Of a stretch of DNA of 64,000 bases, positions 1 through 9,569 are shown piece after piece. The DNA is from Ichthyophis bannanicus (lineage: Eukaryota > Chordata > Amphibia > Gymnophiona > Ichthyophiidae): positions 105,935,026 to 105,999,025 of the forward strand of contig CM066051.1 of NCBI GenBank assembly GCA_033557465.1, read 5' to 3'. The notes under the pieces were generated by a model. The model did no database searches and was not told where the DNA came from. It worked only from the letters and a program-made list of their open reading frames with translations. The position numbers and the translations under genes are program-made. Within the stretch, counting starts at the first letter, position 1, and every line of letters starts with the position of its first letter.

Positions 1-1341
1 GACCTAGATGCAGATAGCCCGGGTTAACCGTTAGCCCGGTTTAGTAAACATACCCCTTAGTTATCATTGTATCCATTTGGTCTGTTAAATGTTCACTCCG
101 TAGTCAATAAGGATTTTGCATTGCAACAGCTTCTTCGCTCACCCATAAGGGCAGACACTTTAGAAAAGACAAACTCAATTATGGAATTCTAAATTTTAAA
201 AGTTTTAGTGAATATTCTTGCCCCTAAGAAAAATTAGAGGTGGAGGAGCGCCAAAAGAAAGCTAGCTGATTTCAACAATGTCTTGCTATACAAGAGATAA
301 ATATGGAAGGATAAATTCCAAGAAAATATGTTTATAATTTAAAAAAAAAAGCAGCAAGTGCCCCCCTTATCAGAGAGATGGCAGGATCTGAGGTCTTTTA
401 GTGGCAGGAATATTAAGGCCCAGAGTGCCTAGCTTATGTGCTTTTCTATCTTGTGCATGTCCCTTTTAAGAATTTTGCTCTTTGAGGTCCCACACATCCT
501 GGGAACGCGTTGTGCAGCTAGCTAGCTGGTAGAAATCATGTTGGTACCAGTTCGCATCTTTTGGCAGGATGCCAGCTGCTGCAGGGTGGCCAGAGCCAGT
601 GTACCATGCCATGGCAATAGCCTTCCTGCTATACAGCTGTGGGCCACAGCTATGGCTACTGGCCCAACGCCTTTTTTTTTTTGTGTGGAACTGGGGCAGC
701 CCCTGTCACATGACTGAACCAAAGAAGTGAGCAGGCAGGCGCTCCACCCAATTCATTTGCTCTTAGGACTTGTGCATTGGCACCTGAAGCTACAGCTGTT
801 TCAAAACGAGCACACTGGGATGGAGAATCTGCTACTTTAAGTTCTGGCCATAATTGCCTGTGAGAGGCTCAGTCTGTGGGTTAGTAGAATGTTCTCATCT
901 TGTGGATTCCCCCAGTTGTGGAGGACACCCCAAGGCAATCTGGGAGGTATGGTAGCATGGGCACTCGCAGACACGCAAAAAACCTTCCAGATTTGTTTGG
1001 GCTCTAGTGGAGGAAGTCTTACTTAGATTCACCTGATGACATCACTAGCTGTATGGCTGCAGTTATCCTGCTTTTGAGGACCGAGAATGGGGAAAAGGCT
1101 TTTGGGTGGGGATAGAGATCAGAAGCTTTCATGGACAAGAATAGATAGAAGCAGCTCTTAGAGGGAGGGCAGATCAGGGGAAGCTTTCTTAGGAGGGGGT
1201 GGGGGGGGGGCATTTATAAGCAGGCAGCTCAGGGAAAAAACTCGAGCTGCATCAGGTTGAGGACAGATGGGAGAAATCTCTTTCATATGAGACTTGGCCC
1301 TCTACTATCATTCTTTTTTGCTTTCAATATCTCTTATACAG
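1..1341. other. Sequence upstream of first AK exon, no gene seen
   Basis: I see no convincing coding exon or recognisable repeat here. The stretch is AT-rich at the start, with short homopolymer runs (A near 340-350, T near 670-680, G near 1197-1210). It ends in a pyrimidine-rich tract and AG at 1340-1341, the splice acceptor of the adenylate kinase exon. Most likely it is intron of that gene; a distant promoter cannot be excluded. Confidence 0.5.
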
Positions 1342-1541
1342 AAAAACTTAAATCTCAAACTGTCATCCTTATTCTGGGGGGTCCTGGTTCGGGGAGAAAC
1401 ACCCAGTGTGAGAAGATAGTTGCTAAATATGGCTTTACTCACTTCTGCATCGGGGACCTGTTGCGAGTTGAGGCCAGCTACTCCACCGCACAAGGCCGGC
1501 AGATCAGAGAGATCATGCAAAAGGGCGAGACCGTGCCCCTG
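1342..1541 (+). CDS. Adenylate kinase (AK1/AK5 type), exon with P-loop
   Basis: This is an internal coding exon of a nucleoside monophosphate kinase, the cytosolic enzyme family that interconverts AMP, ADP and ATP. The peptide reads KLKSQTVILILGGPGSGRN, then TQCEKIVAKYGFTH, GDLLR, and IREIMQKGETVPL. These correspond to the P-loop, helix 1, the AMP-binding GDLLR segment and the NMP-lid start of AK1. A splice acceptor (TTATACAG) ends at 1341 and a consensus donor GTGAGT starts at 1542. The exon begins in phase 1 and ends on a codon boundary after VPL, as in AK1 genes. The P-loop has Arg-Asn where most AKs have Lys-Gly, and GDLLR is preceded by CI instead of ST. The AK5 N-terminal domain, as I recall it, also has Arg in this loop, so the paralogue (AK1, AK5 or a lineage-specific copy) is unresolved. 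Confidence 0.85.
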
Positions 1542-2099
1542 GTGAGTACATATCCCCAGTCAGGCCACCCATCAGAGAAAACCAGGAAGGGGATAGATCT
1601 CCAAGTCTTTTAGCATGTGGCAGGTGAGAGAAAAAGGGAAACAGACAGATGCAAAGGTGACATTTTACGTACCAGATAATGTCCTTTCCTGGAGTCCTGC
1701 TAGACCAGTCCAGACAAGCAGGTTACATTCCTCTGCAGGCAGAGGTGGGACAGAACTAGACATTTCTAGTGACATCATCCTGCTACTTGAGCTAGTGCAG
1801 CTATGGGCATAGTTCAGTATTCATACCCATGCAAATAGTCAAGAACTTAACATACAACCTCATTGTGAGTAACATGCCAGAAATATGTACAGAACAGCCA
1901 CCAGAAGAGCAAAGCCTGGAAGGCTAAACTACAGCGATAAAAGCATAAGGGGTGGATCCTGGACTGGTCTAGCAGGAATCCAGGAAAGGACATCATCCGG
2001 TAAGCAAAAACATCACCTTCCAAGAGGTCCTGCTAGACCAGTCCAGACAAGTGAGAAGTGCCAAAACTACTCCACTGCACTGAAGGCCGCACAGTAATG

Positions 2100-3245
2100 C
2101 TTGATAAAGGTGGAGTGAGACTACCAAGTTGCCATCCTGCAAACTGTCAACAGGTGCAACCAAACTGCGTGCTACACAGGAAGGGGCCTGAGAACAAGCA
2201 AAGTGCACCCAAAATCTCTCCAGGACTGAACGATTCCCCAAAAGATGGATATGAGAGGCTGTCCCCTCATCCTAATGGGCAAAGTGGCTTCTAAGGCCAC
2301 CTTGGCTCTTATACAGACTTGCAAAGAGCACAGTATCAGACTTTTGAAAAAAATTAGTGACCTTCAGGTACCTGATAAGTACCCTGCAAATGTCAAGTAA
2401 ATGAAGATTTTTGTCCATCCCTTTACACAATTCCACCAAAAAGGATGGAAGGCAGACCACCTGATTGATATGAAAGGCTGAAACTGCTTTAGGTAAGGAG
2501 GGGACTGGCCTGATAGCCAGCCTCCTCTAAGGACAGGTAAGGACCTCTGCACAAGAGATCCTGCAACTCCATAATGCGAAGTGCTGAACATATGGCAACT
2601 AAGAAGACTCTCTTGAGATAAAGATCCTTAAGAAAAGCCAGCTTCAATAGTTCAAAAGGTGCATACAACAGGGCCCAAATCCCATGGTGGGACAAGTGAA
2701 GACAAGGGGGATGCAACACACCCACCCCTAAGGAAGCAGATCACATCCAGATGTGAGGCTATGGAGCCACCAGCTTCAAAGTCTCAAAAACAAGTCAAGG
2801 CTGCAACCTGTACCATCAAGGAGCTGAGGGACAGACCTTTTCCAAACCAGTCTTGCAGGACGGCAAAACTATGTTCCAAGGAAGCAAGCTGTTCTCCCAT
2901 AGCACATAGGCAAGGCAGATGGAACCATGCTTTGCCTTTAAGAATGTGGAAACCACAGCCTGTGGAGTAGTCTTTATGCACTACGCATTGCCTCTCAAGG
3001 GCCAAGCCATAAGTGAGATGGGAGCCAGATCTTCCATCAGTATGGGCTCCTGGCACAAAATACCCCAGGCCTGTGGAAGGCACAGAGGCATGCCATCAAA
3101 GAGCTGCATCAGATCCACAAACTCAGGTCTCCACAGCCAATATGGCACCACTAGAATCACCAGTCCCAGGTGATTCTTTATCCAGCAAATCACTCACCCA
3201 ACAAGACAATGGCAGAAACATGTACAGAAGAGGCCTGCCTCCCAT
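2100..3245 (-). pseudogene. DIRS G tyrosine recombinase and MT-like relic
   Basis: Minus-strand translations show IWALLYAPFELLKLAFLKDL followed by FLVAICSA (near 2560-2690). This matches the YR segment before the first catalytic Arg in elements B and E (LNLVLR, PFEPL, LKDLTLKTVFLVAI). Nearer 2980-3190 the frame reads VVPYWLWRPEFVDLMQLFDG and MAWPLRG, matching the end of the RT/MT protein (APDWPRRPWYADL and WPLRG in B). Many stops and frame changes break both. The region is therefore the downstream half of a DIRS element, long inactive. Confidence 0.6.
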
Positions 3246-3249
3246 GCTC

Positions 3250-3565
3250 ACTTAGAATCCACAAGCACCTCTGCATTCTTTTTCCTTGGTCCCCTTCTCT
3301 AGAACTCTCTCTTGTCTGACCTGTGCCTGGAATTCTCCTTTCCCCGTTTCAAAACAATGCTGAAAACCCACCTCTTTTTCTCTCGCTTATGCCCTTTCCG
3401 TTTTGGCCCCTACCTAAACCCTTGATCCTCATCTCCACGCCACCCCTGCCCCCATCACCAATCTAACCTTCTTCTTTCCTTTCCTGTTTGTTATGGCATT
3501 CTGTTTCCTTTCGTTTTCTTGCAACCGCTCAGATGGCCCAGTGTTGGGTGGTATATCAGTATATC
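3250..3565 (+). mobile_element. L2-like LINE 3' fragment
   Basis: The plus strand encodes a decayed version of the common C-terminal LINE motif: a hydrophobic segment, then LELSL, then FQNNAENPPLFLS, which parallels LWNSLP...FKTMLKTHLF in L2-like ORF2 proteins. A 3' tail ending in a short repeat-like run (ATATCAGTATATCAAATAACTC) follows. It is a 5'-truncated copy inserted in DIRS G. Confidence 0.5.
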
Positions 3566-4130
3566 AAATAACTCAAAGATACAGATAAAAAGGCAAAGGC
3601 TTGACCCGGGCATCACTGCTGTAACGGGTCTGTCCCTTGTTGGTCACTCCAGGCCAGGGAAGTCCCGAACTGTCATCTGCGGTATGCTGCTCTGGCTGTC
3701 TGGAATCCAGGGGAATGAACTCACACCCATACACAAAGGGACAGTGTGCAAGTTTATTCCACACGTTAGAAGAGCAGTCTATCTTTTATACAGTAACAAA
3801 AACATATACATACGTCATCAACCCATCCCAGCAGCCCACCCCTGCTTATCAACAACCGTACAAATGGTACTCGTCTCTGTGAAGATCAATCAATTTGCCT
3901 TAGCACAACACATTCCTTTCCATGTATAAATGCAATGTGTGCCTTCGAGTCAGTCCTGACTCCTGGCGACCCAGAAGCTCCTGGGTTTTCTTGGCAGTGT
4001 CACCGGAAGTAGATTGCCAGGCCTTTCTTCCGAGGCAATGGAGGGTTAAGTGACTTGCCAAAATATCCATGTTCCCTTGAGGTCCCTCTCTACAACAAGA
4101 AACTTATTTTTCCCTTTACAACTGCCCCTG
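3566..4130. other. Unassigned insert, possible SINE-like piece
   Basis: No coding frame is convincing. The segment near 3930-4060 (GTGCCTTCGAGTCAGTCCTG, then CTGGCGACCC and GGGTTTTCTTGGCA) resembles a family of tetrapod SINE-like repeats I know only by general pattern. The remainder shows no recognisable gene. Confidence 0.3.
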
Positions 4131-5400
4131 GTGCCTGGTTCCTAACGTCGATTAAAGAATCTCTCCACTTTGGCATTGGAATGGGTTGCCATCAGATCTA
4201 TCCAGGGACGGCCTTAACAGTCCAGGATCCACTTTCTAGATTGAGGGTGTGACAAATTGAAAAAGTCCACTTCTACACTGTACAGGCCCACATTGTGCTG
4301 CACCAAAAATGGCCAGAAGATTTCAATCCACCGATGGAAACAGAGTCATTTCCAGAGCCACTTCTACACATTTGGTATCATCCTGGTTGACAATGTATAC
4401 CACCCATTGTAGCATTCTCCAAAAAAGACCCATAACGCTTGGCCCACAGCCAGATGGCAGAAACGCCAAAGGCCCAAGCCGATTCATGACTGGACCAGTG
4501 CCCCTATGCCAACTTTCACAATGAGCATCCCAGCTGAACAGACTGGCATCTGACATCAGGGTAAGCTATTGAGGATCATCCAGAGGCACTTCTTTGTTCA
4601 AATTGGCAGGATGAGACCACCAAATCAGGCGTGATGCTACTAATGGCAAAAGGAGCAAGTCTGATCTTGAAGTCTTGCGAGCAAGGCAACCAACATGACA
4701 AAAGGGATCTTTGGAGCAACCTCATATGACCCCTTGCCCACGGGACTAACTCCAGGGTGGCTACCATAAGCCCAGTGTTGAAGATGCTCCCAAAGTTTGG
4801 GACTTCGCTGTCGCTGGAAGGCCACCAGTTGTGCCAGAAACTTGGATATTCTCTCGATGGTCAAGGCGACTCTGTTGGCATGGGTACTGAACTGTGCTCC
4901 AAGATACTCCAATGACTGAGGGGGCTCCAGGTAAGACTTGATTCAATTTACCGGCTAGCCGAAACCTTCAAGAAACTGAACTACTCGTGCTGTCACCTAG
5001 TCCACTTCAGACTGCGACCTGGTGTGAATAAACCAATTGTAAAGGTGTACATAGATGCCCTCACACCACAGAGCTTCCACTGCAACTATCATGATCTTGG
5101 GAGAAGGTTCTTGGGACTGTGGCAAGGTTAAAGAGCAGAGCACAGAACTGAAAGTGATCACACAGAACAGCAAAACGTAGAAACCGTCGCTGGTTCTCTC
5201 AAATGGGAACACGGAAATACGCTTCAATCAGATCCAGAGAGGAGAGCAACTCCCTGCTGTGAGCTGCATGAATGACTAACTGGAATGTCTCCAACCAGCA
5301 GCAAGGAACTCTTAGGAAGGAAGAGGATGAACCTGAAAGGAATGTCCTCCTTCGGCACGACAAAGTATATGAGAATACCTGCCAGTTTTTGAGACTTTGT
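4130..5400 (-). pseudogene. DIRS G reverse transcriptase / RNase H relic
   Basis: On the minus strand the order is RT motif IYFVVPKEDI (near 5350), SLDLIEAYFRVPI (near 5200-5260), then AQFSTHANRV, MVATLELVPWARGHMRLLQ (near 4710-4770) and a decayed RNase H start near 4520-4560. These match YSIYFVVPKK, SLDLSEAYLHIPI, MAATLEVVPWARFHMRPLQ and TTDASLTGWGAH of element B. Frames shift repeatedly and many stops are present. The N-terminal RT part is missing, replaced by the inverted YR duplicate at 5388-5608. Confidence 0.6.
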
Positions 5401-5710
5401 AGCTGGTGGCTCCATAGCCTCACATCTGGATGTGATCTGCTTCCTTAGGGAGGGGGGGGGGGTGTTGCATCCCTCTTATCTTCACTTGTCCCACCATGGG
5501 ATTTGGGCCCTGTTGTATGCCCCTTTTGAACTATTGAAGCTGGCTTTTCTTAAGGATCTTTATCTCAAGACAGTCTACTTAGTTGCCGTATGTTCAGCAC
5601 CGAGGGGGTATGGGTACAACACCCTGGAGGCACACCAGCTTCTCCCGAGTGGCCCAAACCACAGTCTTGGTTTTAGAGCCACAAGGAGAGACTACAAGGA
5701 TGTAAAAAAA

Positions 5711-5897
5711 GCGTAGTTACTCACCTGTAACAGGTGTTCTCCAGGAGCAGCAGGAATCAGTCCTCACATATGGGGTGACGTCGGCGCCGACAGAGCCCTC
5801 GCGGAGCAATTTTCCCCAGCTTTCAAAGAAAGCCTTTGGGAATTGCAGCGCGCATGCGCGGTCCCCTTCCCGCCCAAGGGTGCCATCTTAGCCAGTC
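5711..5897 (+). repeat. Left terminal repeat of DIRS A
   Basis: The outer 30 bases (GCGTAGTTACTCACCTGTAA...) are unique to this end. The inner part is inverted at 11275-11432, with shared landmarks CAGTCCTCACATATGGGG, GTCGGCGCCGAC, GCGCATGCGC and CCCTTCCCGCCCAAGGGTG. The right copy is the reverse complement with few differences. Confidence 0.9.
5850..5859. promoter_or_regulatory. NRF1-like palindrome GCGCATGCGC in DIRS ITR
   Basis: The perfect palindrome GCGCATGCGC is the core of the NRF1 consensus. It recurs at 11313-11322 in the right ITR and at 60625-60634 in element D. A CRE-like TGACGTC lies near the outer side of each ITR (near 5776 and 11390). These sites may drive transcription of the element; this is inferred from motifs only. 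Confidence 0.45.
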
Positions 5898-5980
5898 AGA
5901 TGACATAGCTAAAAGACAGCATAAAAATTTGCAAAAACTAAAGCAGATGATTGCAACTCCAGGGGAGGAGGGAGGGTTGT

Positions 5981-6076
5981 GAGGACTGATTCCTGCTGCT
6001 CCTGGAGAACACCTGTTACAGGTGAGTAACTACGCTTTCTCCAGGACCAAGCAGGAAGTCAGTCCTCACATATGGG
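5981..6076 (-). repeat. Internal complementary region (ICR) of DIRS A
   Basis: Bases 5981-6035 are the complement of the left end (GAGGACTGATTCCTGC ... GTAACTACGC). Bases 6036-6076 are the complement of the right end (TTTCTCCAGGACCAAGC ... ACATATGGG). This is the arrangement expected of the DIRS template for end joining during circle formation. A perfect inverted repeat, CACCTGTTACAGGTG, lies at the left-end half. Confidence 0.88.
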
Positions 6077-6213
6077 ACTCCCAAGCTTAAGGCTACCGGA
6101 GACCCTAAGCACAAAAATGAGCTCCCTCTAGCTCAGCAGCACAGAAGGAAGGAATCTTCACTGAATTATTACCCACCGGTAGCCCAACATCCGGGATGGA
6201 GGGTAGGAGTTGC

Positions 6214-8754
6214 TCAAACCTTAAAGAGATTTCGGAGGACTGCCTGTCCGAAAGCACTGTCCCTGCGGGACTCCCTCTCGAGGCAGTAATGGACCGCAAA
6301 AGTCTGGCTCGAAGACCAAGTAGCGGCCCGGCAGATGTCTGCCAATGGAACAGAGCGGAGGTAAGCCACTGACGTAGCCTTCGCCCGAACACAATGAGCC
6401 GTGACCCGACTTTCTAACGAGAGTCCGGCTGCTCCATAAGCCCAAGCGATACAGTCAGCAACCCAGATGGACAGAGTACGCTTGGAGACAGGGAGCCCCA
6501 ATTTATTGGGGTCAAAAGACACGAAGAGCTGAGCAGCTTTGCGGTGCTCCCGCGTACGGTCAAGGTAGAAGTTCAACGCCCTTCTACAGTCCAGGGTATG
6601 CAGGACCATTTCAGCTCGGCTGGAGTGTGGCCTGGGAAAGAAGGTCGGAAGTACCACCTCCTGATTGATGTGAAAAGGGGAGACCACTTTTGGAAGAAAT
6701 TTAGGGTGAGTCCGTAGGACTACCCTATTTTTGTAGAACCGAGTGTAAGGGGGATCAGACACGAGGGCCTGTAGTTCACTTACGCGTCTAGCGGAAGTGA
6801 GGGCTATCAAGAATAAGGTTTTCCAAGAAAGAGAACGGAGAGGGCAGGTAGCCATAGGTTCAAAAGGCGGACAGGTGATCCGCTGCAAAACCACATTCAG
6901 ATCCCAGTCAGGTGCTGGCGGGCGCAGAGGTGGTTTAAGGAGAAGGAGACCTCGGAGAAACCTTGCCACGAGAGGGTCGTTGGAAAGAGGTCTGCCGTCC
7001 ACCGGCACATGATGTGCTGAAAGAGCACTGAGGTGAACCTTGACGGAGTTGGACTTAAGTCCAAGATTAGAGAGGTAGAGCAAGTACTGCAAGACCACCG
7101 ACACCGAGCAGGAGAAGGGATCCAGAGACTGCTGGGTACACCAAACGGAAAAATGACGCCATTTAAGGGCGTAGCATTTGCGGGTAGAAGGTCGCCGGGA
7201 AGCTAGGACGACCTCTTGCACCTCTGCCGGCAGTAGAAGGGGAGCAAGGACTACCCTTTCAGCAGCCAGGCCATCAGATGTAGAGATCTGAGGTTGGGGT
7301 GTAGCAGGGACCCCCGATCCTGTGTTAGGAGATCTGGTTGAAACCCCAGAGGGAACGGAGCCTCCACCGCCAGTTGCAGCAGGAGTGGAAACCACGGCTG
7401 TCTGGGCCACCGAGGAGCTATCAGGATCATGGAAGCTTTGTCTCGGAGAACCTTGAAAAGAGTTTGAGAGATTAGCGGTATGGGAGGAAAGGCATACAGA
7501 AGGCTTTTCGACCATGAGAGCAGAAAAGCATCTGCCGCTACTCGGAGGGAATGCGGCTGCCGAGAGCAGAAACGAGGAAGTTGCCGGTTGAGAGGACTGG
7601 CAAAAAGATCCAGCGTGGGGAGGCCCCACTTCAGAAAAAGTTTCTGAACTACCAAGGGATCCAGGTGCCACTCGTGCAGCTGGAGGATTCTGCTGAGTTT
7701 GTCCGCCAGGCAATTTTCTTGGCCTGGGAGATAAACTGCCTTGAGAAGAATGCCGCGGCTGACGGCCCAAGAGCAGAGCCTCTGCGCTTCCCGACAGAGA
7801 AGGAAGGAGCCCGTGCCCCCCTGTTTGTTCACGTAGAACATGGCAACTTGATTGTCCGTCTGGACAAGGACGGACCGGCGAGAAGTCAGGTGGGAGAAAG
7901 CCTTGAGAGCCAGACGGATTGCTCTGAGCTCCAGGAAGTTGATCTGCTGCACAGACTCCCACGAGGTCCAGAGACCTTGAGTACATGCCCCTTGGCAATG
8001 CGCTCCCCATCCCAGGAGAGAAGCATCGGTCGTCAGTACTTGAGCAGGTGGAGGAGATTGAAAAGGCATTCCGAGTACCAGGTTCGGCTGATGAAGCCAC
8101 CACTGCAGAGAAGAGGCCAGTGGACCGGAGATCTGCACTAAGTCGGCGAGGCCGCCCGTGGCCTGTTGCCACTGCTTGCGAAGGCACCACTGAGCAGGCC
8201 GCATATTCAGGCGGGCGTTGGGGGTCACGTGGACGGTGGAAGCCATATGGCCGAGTAGTCTCAGAAAGCGCCTGGCCGAGACCAGGGACTGGCTGCGAAA
8301 ACGGCTGGTTAGGTCCATGAGCCGCTGAGCTCTGTCGAGAGGCAGGAAAGCTCGCGCCTGAAGAGTGTGCAATCTTGCGCCGATGAACTCGAGATCTTGC
8401 GAGGGGAGCAAAGTGGACTTTGCGAAGTTTACGACAAAGCCCAAGTACTGGAGAAGAGTCACAGTGCAGTGCGTGGCTTGTGTGACCTCTTGAGAGGACG
8501 ATGCTCTGATGAGCCAGTCGTCTAGGTAAGGAAAGACATAGAGGCCCTGAAGCCGGAGATAAGCCGCCACCACCGCGAGACATTTTGTGAAGACTCGTGG
8601 TGCGGAGGATAGGCCAAAGGGCAGTACTCTGTACTGGTAATGATTTCCTGCCACCACAAACCTTAGGTATTGGCGGTGGCTTGGGTGGATGAGGATGTGC
8701 GTGTAGGCATCCTTTAGATCCAAGGAGCATGGAGGTAGGGCAGAAGGATTCCAA
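6214..8754 (-). CDS. DIRS A tyrosine recombinase (YR) frame
   Basis: The C-terminal part (about 7240 to 6214) is a phage-integrase-like tyrosine recombinase that would insert the circular DNA copy. It shows VLASRRPSTRKCYALKW at the core-binding start, first catalytic Arg in SARRVSELQAL, the HxxR pair in AHCVRAKA, RAATWSS, and the nucleophile Tyr in VHYCLE (codon at 6286-6288). The frame stays open for another 1.5 kb upstream, overlapping the RT/RH/MT frame in a different register. No homology is visible in that extension, so the real start may be internal. Elements B and E show the same overlap register. The recombinase part looks undamaged here even though gag and RT are shifted. Confidence 0.8.
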   Translation of the reverse strand: MESFCPTSMLLGSKGCLHAHPHPPKPPPIPKVCGGRKSLPVQSTALWPILRTTSLHKMSRGGGGLSPASGPLCLSLPRRLAHQSIVLSRGHTSHALHCDSSPVLGLCRKLRKVHFAPLARSRVHRRKIAHSSGASFPASRQSSAAHGPNQPFSQPVPGLGQALSETTRPYGFHRPRDPQRPPEYAACSVVPSQAVATGHGRPRRLSADLRSTGLFSAVVASSAEPGTRNAFSISSTCSSTDDRCFSPGMGSALPRGMYSRSLDLVGVCAADQLPGAQSNPSGSQGFLPPDFSPVRPCPDGQSSCHVLREQTGGHGLLPSLSGSAEALLLGRQPRHSSQGSLSPRPRKLPGGQTQQNPPAARVAPGSLGSSETFSEVGPPHAGSFCQSSQPATSSFLLSAAAFPPSSGRCFSALMVEKPSVCLSSHTANLSNSFQGSPRQSFHDPDSSSVAQTAVVSTPAATGGGGSVPSGVSTRSPNTGSGVPATPQPQISTSDGLAAERVVLAPLLLPAEVQEVVLASRRPSTRKCYALKWRHFSVWCTQQSLDPFSCSVSVVLQYLLYLSNLGLKSNSVKVHLSALSAHHVPVDGRPLSNDPLVARFLRGLLLLKPPLRPPAPDWDLNVVLQRITCPPFEPMATCPLRSLSWKTLFLIALTSARRVSELQALVSDPPYTRFYKNRVVLRTHPKFLPKVVSPFHINQEVVLPTFFPRPHSSRAEMVLHTLDCRRALNFYLDRTREHRKAAQLFVSFDPNKLGLPVSKRTLSIWVADCIAWAYGAAGLSLESRVTAHCVRAKATSVAYLRSVPLADICRAATWSSSQTFAVHYCLERESRRDSAFGQAVLRNLFKV

Positions 8755-9569
8755 GGGTAAGCATCTTGAACTTCTCCCGCACGAGGAACTTGTTGAGGTT
8801 GCGCAAGTCCAGGATGGGTCTGAGGCCTCCTGTTCTTTTTGGTATTAGGAAATACCTGGAATAAAAACCTTGACCTCTCAGGTGGTGGGGCACCGGTTCC
8901 ACAGCCTGTTCCTGAAGAAGACTTGCTAACTCCTGAAGGAGTAAGTCCCTGTGCAGAGGGAGTCGTGGAGGCTCTCCCGGAAAATAGGGAGGGAGGGACC
9001 TGGTGGAAGTGGAGAAGATAGCCTTCTCGCACAACATGAAGCACCCAGGCATCTGATGTGATGTTGGACCACCTGTGGGCAAAGTGGACCAGCCGGCCTC
9101 CTGTGCTGGGAGAAACCAGCTGAGGGGGAGAGGCTATGTCGATGAAGTCAAAAACCCCCACCCTGCTGAGCAGGGGCTGGTGGTGCAGGCTTGGGGGCTT
9201 GCTGCCTACGGGACCCGTTACCCCGTCCCTTGGCCTGCTGACCCTGTTAGGGAGCTGAGGAGGCCTGATACTGAGGGTAGTGTTTATAGGCAGCCGCCTT
9301 CCTCGGGTAAAAGGACTTTTTTCCCGAGCCCTTCTTCTTTTGGGAAGGGGCAGAGGTCTTTCTAGAGAGCCTTGTTCTGGTGAGAGTCTCCGTCTCGATT
9401 TGCGCAGCCTTCTCAGCCATGGGCTTGCCAAATAGGTTCTCACCTCGGCAGGGGACATCGACCAACTTGTCCTGCACCCAGGGTTCAAGGTCAGACGACT
9501 GAAGCCAAGCCTGTCGGCGGGCACCGATGCCGGCTGCGGCCACTCGAGCCGATGCTTCAAAGCCATCAT
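7251..9569 (-). pseudogene. DIRS A RT / RNase H / MT-like, with two indels
   Basis: The protein would copy element RNA (RT), remove RNA (RNase H) and ends in a Dam-methyltransferase-like domain typical of DIRS. Visible motifs are SLDLKDAYTHILI, FGLSSAPRVFTK, FPYLDDWLIRA (catalytic DD), RNase H TTDASLLGWGAH, FLELRAIRLAL, QTDNQVAMFYVN and ENCLADKLSR, then LDLFASPLN, YAFPPIPL and APRWPRQPW. Compared with element D, one extra G near 8987-8996 shifts the frame after HQVPPS. A 16-base deletion near 8733 restores it and removes the residues just before CSLDLKD. Residues between the two changes lie in a second frame (8714-9082). The net protein is probably inactive. It overlaps the end of gag. Confidence 0.82.

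Larger units (their letters stand above)
2586..5608. repeat. Inverted duplicate of DIRS G YR segment
   Basis: About 215 bases near 2586-2800 recur in opposite orientation near 5388-5608. Both copies carry the same coding segment (GIWALLYAPFELLKLAFLKD), read from the minus strand in the first and the plus strand in the second. The copies differ at a small number of positions, including the length of a G run near 5451-5462. The second copy sits where DIRS RT and gag sequence should continue, so the inversion replaced part of element G. Confidence 0.7.

Noticed and set aside
7551..8320. Plus-strand frames of 111 and 196 codons inside DIRS A
   Set aside because: They lie antisense to RNase H/RT and have no family resemblance.
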